A stretch of DNA of 64,000 nt from an uncultured Roseburia sp. (lineage in GTDB: Bacteria; Bacillota; Clostridia; Lachnospirales; Lachnospiraceae), in contig CAJTOI010000004.1 of assembly GCA_910577925.1 (NCBI GenBank), positions 118,605-182,604 on the forward strand. The letters are read 5' to 3'. A program made the position numbers and the translations under genes. Positions within the stretch are counted from its first letter, which is position 1. Every line of letters begins with the position of its first letter. Positions 57,430-64,000 of the stretch are shown in pieces. Below the pieces are notes generated by a model. That model ran no database searches and was not told where the DNA came from. It was given only the letters and a program-made list of their open reading frames with translations.

Positions 57430-58947
57430 TTAGAATCCAAACAGACTCGCAAAACCTCGTGCAGCAGATTTAATTCCGTCAACCACAGCACTGCCGGCTG
57501 ATTTTACAAACTCAACCGCCTTGTCACGCACTTTTTGAACGCCCTTCACAACAGCCTGTCCGATTTTAGAACCCGCCATATAACCGACAGTCGCACCGAT
57601 AAATCCGCCGACAGCAGTTCCGACAGGTCCCAATGCAGAACCAATCGCGGCTCCAATCGCCGTTCCTTTAACCGATGCAGCGATTCCTGCTACACAAGCG
57701 CCTGTTGTCTGCTGCATTACATCGATACCTTCTTTGGCAGTTAATTCTCCGGCTGCAACTTTACCCAAAACTTTAACATTTTCGATTGCTACAAATGCTA
57801 TATTAGCAAACGTGCTGCCTTTGGTTCCCTTCGGTATAATTTTAAGAATTCCTTTTTCTGATGCAGCTTTTAACGCACCGGCCGTTGCTGTTTTAACACC
57901 AAAATCCGCGCCGGAAACGATAGCGGTTTCTATTACTTCCTCTCCGTCAATCGGCTCTCCGTTCCAAACCTTTGCTGCCACGGCCATTCCCGCACCGACA
58001 GCAGCGCCTTGCAAACAAGCATACCCGGCCTGTCTGCCGATTCCTAATGCTATATCTTTTGCAGCATAGTCGTTCCAATCGGCGTCCATAAAGCTGCCTT
58101 TTTGCGCTTGTTTCTGCAGTTCTTTTGCTTGTTCTTTCGTTAAAGGTTTACTTTTTATATTCCCGTGACCGATCGTTGAAGTAACGGTTTTATTCGGAAA
58201 TGCTTTCTGTACTGCTTCAACCTGCTCCTCCGGCACAACAATTGTCTGGTTATTATAATTTCCGGACTTCAGCATACGGATTGTATCTTCCGCTGTAGCG
58301 CCGTATTTCACCTGATATTGATGTATTCGATTGCCGTTTGCGTCTTTAATGATTACATCAAAACCGTTTTTAGAATATGTTTCACCCGGTTTCAGAGGCT
58401 GTACTTCTGCTCTCAAACCGCTTCCTTTTGCTGCCGCATCCATGTTAAAGGAATTCACATGATGCTGCTCTGCAATAAATCCATCCAGATTAGGATTCCG
58501 GCTTGGCACAGAATAACCGCTGCCTTTTGTAGTTATCGTTTCATGCATTGCTGCATTTGCATTTTTGACAGCGTCATCTAAACTCTGCAGATACTTTGCA
58601 CTTTCCTGTGCAGACATCTGTGACGTTGACTGCAGCAAAGCAGATGCCAGCCAGCTCTCTTTGCTTCTGCCCGATGCAATCGCCTTCTGCTGCGATACTT
58701 TCATTTCCTCCGTCACTTTAAGCGAAGTAAGAATCTCCGTACTCATTTCTTGTATTTCGTCAGACGTTCTTTCAGGAAGCTGCTTTTGAAGTTCTTGCGG
58801 CAGCCACTCTTCAACAGGCATCTTATCCTTAGTAGCAGCATAGCTTTCTAAAAATTCCCTTTGAATCTCAGAAACACCGCGGGCTTCTTCCTCTGATAAC
58901 ACTCTTTCCGAAAAATCAAATTCAAAAGATCCTTGTTGTTTTTCCAT
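57430..58947 (-). CDS. Putative effector: PD-(D/E)XK-like core plus glycine-zipper region
   Basis: A 505-aa protein, third gene of the operon. Residues 1-135 are helical and acidic. Residues about 145-262 look like a restriction-endonuclease-fold core: E160 in LDGFIAEQHHVNSFN, D197 in NGFDVIIKD, and Q212-V-K214 in HQYQVKYG. Then comes an Ala/Gly-rich region with glycine zippers (about 415-465, GAAIGSALGPVGTAVGGFIG), which could insert into membranes. The C-terminal part is basic and helical. No signal peptide. The nuclease reading rests on motif spacing only. The family is not recognised. AAAGGAG precedes the ATG. Confidence 0.82.
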   Translation of the reverse strand: MEKQQGSFEFDFSERVLSEEEARGVSEIQREFLESYAATKDKMPVEEWLPQELQKQLPERTSDEIQEMSTEILTSLKVTEEMKVSQQKAIASGRSKESWLASALLQSTSQMSAQESAKYLQSLDDAVKNANAAMHETITTKGSGYSVPSRNPNLDGFIAEQHHVNSFNMDAAAKGSGLRAEVQPLKPGETYSKNGFDVIIKDANGNRIHQYQVKYGATAEDTIRMLKSGNYNNQTIVVPEEQVEAVQKAFPNKTVTSTIGHGNIKSKPLTKEQAKELQKQAQKGSFMDADWNDYAAKDIALGIGRQAGYACLQGAAVGAGMAVAAKVWNGEPIDGEEVIETAIVSGADFGVKTATAGALKAASEKGILKIIPKGTKGSTFANIAFVAIENVKVLGKVAAGELTAKEGIDVMQQTTGACVAGIAASVKGTAIGAAIGSALGPVGTAVGGFIGATVGYMAGSKIGQAVVKGVQKVRDKAVEFVKSAGSAVVDGIKSAARGFASLFGF

Positions 58948-58992
58948 TTAACCCCTTCTCCTTTCCACCAAAGCCTGCCAAAACCCGCGCTG

Positions 58993-60552
58993 TTATTGCT
59001 GCATTATCTTCCCTGTCAGCTGTCTTTTTTTAGGAGTTGGTTTTGCCGCCATTTTATTTTCCGGATTACTTGCCGGTTTCAAGTCCATATCCTTAACGGC
59101 TTCTTTAATTTCCTTAATGCGTTTTTCCAAAGTACTGGAAATTGACTTAATATTTTTTTGTGCTGTTTTTAAATCTTCCGTTGTCAACTGCTCTTTGCCG
59201 TCAATAAAGCAATTTTCAATCGCATCTTTAACGATAGCCTCTAAATCAGCGCCATTATATCCGTCAGTCAATTTCACAAGGGAAATGATATCAAGTTCTT
59301 TGTTCCACTTATTACGCTTTTTGAGATGAATCTCTATAATTTTTCTTCGTTCTTCATCATTCGGAAAATCAACATAGAACAACTCATCAAATCTGCCTTT
59401 TCTCAAAAACTCAGGCGGAATTTTTGAAATATCATTTGCGGTAGCTACAATAAAGACCGTATTCTCCTTTTCCTGCATCCAGGTTAAGAACTGACCAAAC
59501 AAACGTGTAGTTACGTCACTGCCGCCGCCGGAGCCGCCGACACCGGAAAAGGCTTTTTCAATTTCGTCAATCCAAAGAACGCACGGACTGATTGCCTCTG
59601 AAAGTTTCAAAGCTTTTCTCATGTTTTCCTCAGACTCACCGATGTATTTACCTAACAGACGTCCGACATCCAGTCTTACCAGCGGAATTTCAAATAACTT
59701 TGCCGTTGCCTTGGCCGCCAGGCTTTTTCCGCATCCGGGCATACCGACTATCATAATTCCCTTTGGTATATCTACGCCGAATTTAATCGCCCTGTCTAAC
59801 TGGTTGAAAATGCATTCCTTTTTATAAAGCCACTCTTTCAGATTTTCAAGACCGCCAATATCCTCAATCGTTTCATGGACAGGTATCATTTCTAATAATC
59901 CGGCTTTCTTTATCAGCTGTTCCTTCTGCCTGAGAATCAACTGCTTGTCATCAGAATCCAAACAGCCGCCATCCTGATACGCCAAATTTAAAATCTGCTT
60001 TATCTGGAACTCATTTAAACCCTTAAAAGACAATGAGATTTCACTCAGGACGTCTTCCGATACATCAATATCCAAGTCCTTCGTAAATTCCGTCATAATG
60101 TTTTTGATTTCAGTAACCGTCGGCAACGGCATATCAAAAACAGTGACCAAATCCCCAAGTTCTTCCGGGATGCAAAGTTTACTCGATACAATAAAAATTG
60201 ATGCATTATAACTTTCATTGTATAGGTTTCTCTCCGCAATATATTTCAGCATCGAAACAATCTCCGGATTATCTAACTGGCTATGAACATCCTTCAAAAC
60301 AAGGAACATCGAATGCTCATACCCATCGTCCTTCACAAGTTTTAAGAAATGAAACAAATCGCATTCTTTCATCGCAGATTTTGTCTTAAAATCAACGATT
60401 CCCAACCCATTATTGTATTCTATCACTTTTCTGCCGTCTGCAATATCCGAAACAATATCATCAATAACCTTGAAGTCAAAATGGTTGATATAAATAATCG
60501 GGTACAATGCATCGATATATGAAGCCAACAAATCTCTTGCACTATTCTTCAT
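58993..60552 (-). CDS. AAA+ ATPase with a degenerate first AAA domain (Ycf46-like layout)
   Basis: A 519-aa ATPase. Residues 1-210 look like an AAA fold without Walker motifs (YPIIYINHFDFKVIDDI, then VFDMPLPTVTEIKNIM). Residues 225-450 are an active AAA domain: Walker A GMPGCGKS (270-277), Walker B VLWIDEIEK (325-333), sensor 1 TAND (371-374), and Arg fingers in PEFLRKGRFDE (384, 387). The tail is basic. This two-part layout is that of Ycf46-type ATPases. It starts 3 bases after the 291-aa protein gene, with GGAGG overlapping that stop, so the two are tightly coupled. Confidence 0.92.
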   Translation of the reverse strand: MKNSARDLLASYIDALYPIIYINHFDFKVIDDIVSDIADGRKVIEYNNGLGIVDFKTKSAMKECDLFHFLKLVKDDGYEHSMFLVLKDVHSQLDNPEIVSMLKYIAERNLYNESYNASIFIVSSKLCIPEELGDLVTVFDMPLPTVTEIKNIMTEFTKDLDIDVSEDVLSEISLSFKGLNEFQIKQILNLAYQDGGCLDSDDKQLILRQKEQLIKKAGLLEMIPVHETIEDIGGLENLKEWLYKKECIFNQLDRAIKFGVDIPKGIMIVGMPGCGKSLAAKATAKLFEIPLVRLDVGRLLGKYIGESEENMRKALKLSEAISPCVLWIDEIEKAFSGVGGSGGGSDVTTRLFGQFLTWMQEKENTVFIVATANDISKIPPEFLRKGRFDELFYVDFPNDEERRKIIEIHLKKRNKWNKELDIISLVKLTDGYNGADLEAIVKDAIENCFIDGKEQLTTEDLKTAQKNIKSISSTLEKRIKEIKEAVKDMDLKPASNPENKMAAKPTPKKRQLTGKIMQQ

Positions 60553-60554
60553 AC

Positions 60555-61430
60555 TTATACCTCCATATACAGCAATTCATATGATGCGTCATTACACTGA
60601 TATTCCAAGCCATTAAATTTCACAAGTTTATTATTTACATCCGTATTTGCAAGTTTTTCGGAAAATTCGCCCGCATTTTTAACGAATGTACCGTATTCAA
60701 TGGAAATAACCATCAGCTTAACTTCCGGTCTTTCAATCGGGTCCCACATTGCCTGGGTGTCTCTCTTAACAATCTTCAAATCATCACCAAGAATTTCTTT
60801 TGCCTTATCAGCTGTCAACAATCTTTTAACACATGTATATATTTTGTCATTTGCCTCTTCGCCAATCCAAAACTTTCTAAAAGCGTCTCTTGTAAGAATC
60901 GCAAAAATAGCTTTGGGCGCTGATTCAACCAAACGGAAGAACAGTTCATAATGATTTAATTCAAACAGTCCCAAATACTCTCTTTCCATCTGAATTGCAT
61001 CCGCTTTCAGCACAGCCATATTCTCTTTATTTTCTTCCATATGCATAACTAACGCTGCATATCCGGAATGGTAATCATCCACAATCTGCTTTTTCGCAAA
61101 AGCATTCTCTTTGTATACTGCATTTAACTCTTTTTCTTCATCCAGATATGTAAGAATTCCTATTGCTTTTTCAATGTCTGCAGCATCCATTTCTACTACT
61201 TCGAATATTTTAACTAAGGCCATTACGATTTCTTTTCTGTCCAATGATTTATCGACAGCCTCAACCGCAGCATACTGCGTTTCGTAGCCTCGAACATCCA
61301 GCCAGCGCAGCAGCAATCCATTTTCAAAATATTTAAGCATATCTTCGATTGAAAAATGCTCTTGCAATCCCTCAATATTTCTTACCGGGCAGTTGTCCAG
61401 AATCAAATTAAACTTAATTGTCTTCGCCAT
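60555..61430 (-). CDS. Protein of unknown family, first gene of the AAA operon
   Basis: A 291-aa cytosolic protein. Residues about 10-52 form a compact module with the pattern NCPVRNIEGLQEHFSIEDML then KYFENGLLLRWLDVRGYE. I recall similar 'R-x-L..L..NF..DDLL.YF..G.L.RWL' modules at the N-terminus of varied bacterial proteins, but cannot name the family. The rest is alpha/beta, ending with YECNDASYELLYMEV-like strands. GGGGAGG precedes the ATG. It may recognise the trigger or recruit the ATPase; that is inference. Confidence 0.85.
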   Translation of the reverse strand: MAKTIKFNLILDNCPVRNIEGLQEHFSIEDMLKYFENGLLLRWLDVRGYETQYAAVEAVDKSLDRKEIVMALVKIFEVVEMDAADIEKAIGILTYLDEEKELNAVYKENAFAKKQIVDDYHSGYAALVMHMEENKENMAVLKADAIQMEREYLGLFELNHYELFFRLVESAPKAIFAILTRDAFRKFWIGEEANDKIYTCVKRLLTADKAKEILGDDLKIVKRDTQAMWDPIERPEVKLMVISIEYGTFVKNAGEFSEKLANTDVNNKLVKFNGLEYQCNDASYELLYMEV

Positions 61431-61481
61431 TACGAATCCTCCCCTATGATCACATCAACTCCGATTTTACTTTATTATATC

Positions 61482-61510
61482 ATAGTATTCGCTTTCGTGA
61501 AATTTGTCAA
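61482..61510 (-). promoter_or_regulatory. Promoter of the three-gene AAA operon
   Basis: TTGACA and TACTAT with 17-base spacing on the minus strand (an overlapping ATATAAT follows), about 50 bases upstream of the first start codon. Confidence 0.7.
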
Positions 61511-61623
61511 TTGTGCCGGAGATGTCCCCGCAGTGCTCAAAGGCATCTCCGAAGAGATGCCCGATGTCAGTCATAAATCAAATCATCATTTTAAACATTC
61601 CATGCCTGTTGCAATATGCATAA

Positions 61624-62504
61624 ATAAAGCCATGTCCCTTTTTTCTGAACCGCACGGATATCCCCTGCTCCGGATATAGCTTCACCAGATCTAAAGCATC
61701 CGATGTCACAAGTGTCCGTCGGCGGCGCAATGAATTTCAGAAAGAATGCCAAGCCCAAAGCCTTCAAGTCCCCTCGTCCGCTAATGAAGCGGAAATTATG
61801 AAAGAGATCCTTCGCAGGGAACTGGCTGAAAAAGGAGATCCTTTTCTTAAAAAAGCCATAGCCAGCCATGCTGGCATTGCATTCTTCGCAAAGGAAATCG
61901 ATTAGAGGCTTATCGATTTATCGAACGGCATAACAGGGAATTCGGCGTCCGCTGGCTGCTGAGGCGGCTTGGCATCTGCCTGAATGCTTATTACAACGAT
62001 CGGAAACACCGAAAGGCGGATTATTATGCCCAAAAGGAAGCTACAAAAGCGCTGATTGGGGAAATTTACCATATGCATAACGGAGTGGCGGGATACCGGA
62101 CCATGACCGTCTATCTGGCGCGCATAGGCTGTCATTACAGCGCGCTTACCATACATAAATACATGAATACGGAAATGAGGCTGCATTCGCTCGTCCGCCC
62201 GAAGAAACCGGGTTACCGGCGCGGAAAACCGCATAAAGTTTTTGAAAACAAGCTGCAACGAGAGTTTCAAGCAGAGCGGGCAAACCACAAGTGGTGTACG
62301 GATTTCACATATCTGTTTTTGAAAAACGGGGAAACGCGCTGCAATTGCAGCATTGTTGACCTGTATGATCGGAGCGTCATTGCAAGCGTGACAGAGCGCC
62401 AGATCACCAGCGGCCTTGCTATCCGGACTTTGAAGAAAGCGCTGGAATCACAGCCGCAGATCAATGGATACCGAACACCTTATCAGGCGCGGACTGCTTC
62501 ATAA
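61624..62504 (+). mobile_element. IS3-family insertion sequence remnant
   Basis: The first part encodes an OrfA-like tail (EILRRELAEKGDPFLKKA then, in the next frame, AFFAKEID). The second encodes OrfB: EAYRFIERHNREFGVRWLLR, GEIYHMHNGVAGYRTMTVYL, KWCTDFTYLFLKNGETRCN. Only the first Asp (TDFTY) of the DDE triad is left; the HSDQGSQY and final Glu parts are missing and the frame ends QARTAS-stop at 62504. The frame shift between the parts is normal for IS3 elements. No terminal repeats could be paired. Confidence 0.85.
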
Positions 62505-62559
62505 AATATAAACTTTGATGACTCCATGAAATTATGTATCAGCAACGCTCCGCTGAAAC

Positions 62560-63000
62560 AGAAAAGGAAAGGAAATGAAGTGCAGGAAGCGTGAAGTCGA
62601 ACAGGCGAAAAAACGGATAGCGGAACTTGAGCGTATCCTCAAAAGGATTTATGAGGACGACATAAGCGGCGTGGTAAGCCATGACAGGTTTTTGAAGCTG
62701 TCCGCATAGTATGAAGCGGAACAGAGGGAACTGGAAGAAAAGGTCAAGACAGATCAGCAGGAAGTCGATACCTACGAACAGAACAAAAGCGATTTTGACA
62801 GCTTCGCCGCGATTATCCGCAAGTATGTGGGGATAAAAGAACTTACTCCCGCAATCGTCAATGAATTTATCAAGAAAATCATAGTCCATGCGCCGGAAAA
62901 GGCGGACGGGAAACGGGGACAGAAAGTGAATATTGTTTTCAACTTTGTAGGGGAAATCAATTTTCTTTCTACCACACAACCGAAACGGCAAGGCGCATAG
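62560..63000 (+). pseudogene. C-terminal remnant of a large serine recombinase (DUF4368)
   Basis: The frame reads CRKREVEQAKKRIAELERIL, YEDDISGVVSHDRFLKLSA, a TAG stop at 62707, then YEAEQRELEEKVKTDQQEVD, YVGIKELTPAIVNEFIKKII and VHAPEK...INFLSTTQPKRQGA. This is the zinc-ribbon/coiled-coil/DUF4368 end of TndX-like recombinases from Tn4451/Tn5397-type elements. The catalytic N-terminal part is absent and the frame is interrupted, so it is inactive, but it shows that a mobile element once ended here. Confidence 0.85.
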
Positions 63001-63236
63001 AAACTCGAAAAGACGGTACAGCCCTTATAATCGGGGCTATACCGCCTAATCTGAAATTACTTCCTTGTCACCGTAAACCTGGACTTTCAAGGGTTTTACC
63101 AATCTCTTTCATTGTACTGTAATTATCTCTTGGATAGTTTCAAGTCTCTGTTTTCCGGTGTTTTCAAGACATTTGTCAGTTACCTGTCAGTTGTCAATAA
63201 TTTCTGATACAATCCCACACTGCTGCATAATTTATA
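63001..63236. other. Non-coding stretch after the recombinase remnant
   Basis: A hairpin at about 63013-63046 (GACGGTA.AGCCC with GGGGCT.TACCG) could be the terminator of the lost recombinase. The rest holds short direct repeats (CAGTTACCTGTCAGTTGTC) of the kind seen at element junctions. No gene is seen. Confidence 0.4.
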
Positions 63237-63512
63237 TTATGCTATCTTTTCTTCTACCGCAGGCAATTCATATAACATATCCGGATCAATATCCAAACAT
63301 GTTGTGTTGTCCCTGTTTCTATTAATATCCCATGCAAGAGTATCGTTTAGCACTGTACAGGTATCTAAAAAAACATGAATATCTTTCAACGGACGAAATA
63401 CTTCTTTTTCGATTATTTTTGTCGTATCATAACATACGATTTTCCCATCTTCAAAATACACATAGACAGAATAATTTTTCATAGGTATCACTTGTACTAC
63501 TTTGGGATACAT
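63237..63512 (-). CDS. DUF2442 protein
   Basis: A 91-aa protein that fits DUF2442: VVQVIPMKNYSVYVYFEDGK at the N-terminus, FRPLKDIHVFLDTCTVLNDT, AWDINRN and a C-terminal LDIDPDMLYE. The family is often paired with DUF4160, as here, and has been proposed to be the partner in a toxin-antitoxin-like module, without firm proof. GGAGG precedes the ATG, 11 bases after the DUF4160 stop. Confidence 0.9.
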   Translation of the reverse strand: MYPKVVQVIPMKNYSVYVYFEDGKIVCYDTTKIIEKEVFRPLKDIHVFLDTCTVLNDTLAWDINRNRDNTTCLDIDPDMLYELPAVEEKIA

Positions 63513-63523
63513 CTCATCACCTC

Positions 63524-63784
63524 CTAAATCAAAGGATTAATTCTGTTCATCGGCTTTCCGTCTTTAGAAAGTTCCCAATTCTGCATTAATTCATCCTGAT
63601 GCAGTACACACCATGCCAAAATCAGTTTTAATTGTCTGGAGGGCAACGCACCTTTGATTACCCTGGCCTTATCAATTTCAATTAGCGCCTTATTTTCATT
63701 ATACTCTGCATGGAAATGTGGTGGATTATGGTCATCGTAATACATCGTTACTCTAATTCCATAAAACAGTGATATTTCTGGCAT
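63524..63784 (-). CDS. DUF4160 protein
   Basis: An 86-aa protein that fits DUF4160: MPEISLFYGIRVTMYYDDHN, PPHFHAEYNENKALIEID, LPSRQLKLILAWCVLHQDEL and NWELSKDGKPMNRI. The conserved HNPPHFH histidines suggest metal or nucleotide binding. It is first in a two-gene operon with DUF2442 and sits just beyond the recombinase remnant. Confidence 0.9.
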   Translation of the reverse strand: MPEISLFYGIRVTMYYDDHNPPHFHAEYNENKALIEIDKARVIKGALPSRQLKLILAWCVLHQDELMQNWELSKDGKPMNRINPLI

Positions 63785-63868
63785 TGCATATTCTTCCTCA
63801 TTTCTTATCTATTTTTAACAATATATCCTTGACATGATAAGCATACCACAATTTTTACTCAAAAAAAA

Positions 63869-63919
63869 GGGGCTGTCGCTTTAACGATTAAAAAATGGTG
63901 AAGCGGCAGCTTCCTTTTT
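63869..63919 (+). terminator. Terminator-like hairpin
   Basis: GCTGTCGCTTTA pairs imperfectly with TGAAGCGGCAGC, with A-runs to the left and CTTCCTTTTT to the right. It could end a plus-strand transcript or, read on the other strand, one from beyond the window. 63931-64000 shows nothing further. Confidence 0.55.
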
Positions 63920-64000
63920 GCCTTTTTTGTATCTATATTCACGCTATTTTATCAGAAAAGTTGTTTGGAGTAAAAAAAGACGTACTTTAACACACCTGTA

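Noticed and set aside
62539..62991. 150-codon minus-strand frame opposite the recombinase remnant
   Set aside because: The plus strand matches the DUF4368 recombinase tail over its whole length, so the minus frame is a shadow.

Overview
The window reads as a chromosomal segment of a spore-forming Gram-positive anaerobe of class Clostridia, most like a Lachnospiraceae gut bacterium. Evidence: dipicolinate synthase genes (dpaA/dpaB) behind a sigma-K-like promoter, AGGAGG-type ribosome binding sites, a fused FeoA-FeoB, BglG/LicT antitermination, HAAS/PadR, LytTR/DUF3021 and DUF2871-type genes, and a moderately high-GC, C-ending codon style in most genes. Most genes lie on the minus strand. I saw no rRNA, tRNA or CRISPR array.

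Layout. 1-8.8 kb: 5' part of secA, a secreted protein, a TSCPD protein, dpaAB, an unidentified free-standing structured RNA, aspartokinase, a LysM protein with 27-bp tandem repeats, lrgAB and a DegV protein. 8.9-15.7 kb: a cysteine-cluster protein, the methionine ABC transporter metNIQ, a LysR regulator, a Crp/Fnr regulator and a membrane 4Fe-4S protein. 15.8-20.4 kb: ferredoxin, a large DUF2971-type protein and FeoAB, pointing the same way as the 4Fe-4S gene and forming an iron/Fe-S neighbourhood. 20.5-27.1 kb: a self-contained PTS operon for an alpha-glucoside (licT, EIICB, 6-phospho-alpha-glucosidase, EIIA, HPr, EI) with a promoter, RAT antiterminator and terminator in its leader. Its HPr has Arg at position 46 instead of the regulatory Ser.

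27-39 kb: transporters (EamA, MATE, MFS, a LytTR-controlled ABC exporter), an internally deleted APH-family gene, AraC, GH25 lysozyme, and a PadR/HAAS set. 39-54.5 kb: a palindromic repeat family (a 277-bp copy and an 84-bp internally deleted copy), a WYL-like/SF1 helicase/DUF2726 nuclease protein, HD-GYP, a TetR-controlled membrane pair with matching 13-bp palindromes, an ArsR-controlled permease/thioredoxin/arsenate reductase cassette, an ECF sigma operon, and a GntR-ABC operon.

54.5-63 kb is an accessory region of lower GC full of gene fragments (RelB/DinJ antitoxin, DUF3795, IS3 transposase, DUF4368 serine recombinase). Within it sits one intact three-gene operon (61430 to 57430, minus strand): a 291-aa protein of unrecognised family, a two-part AAA+ ATPase of Ycf46-like architecture, and a 505-aa protein with a PD-(D/E)XK-like core followed by a glycine-zipper membrane region. 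It has its own promoter and terminator and is the best candidate here for an undescribed system, possibly anti-phage or inter-bacterial conflict. The window ends with a DUF4160/DUF2442 pair.
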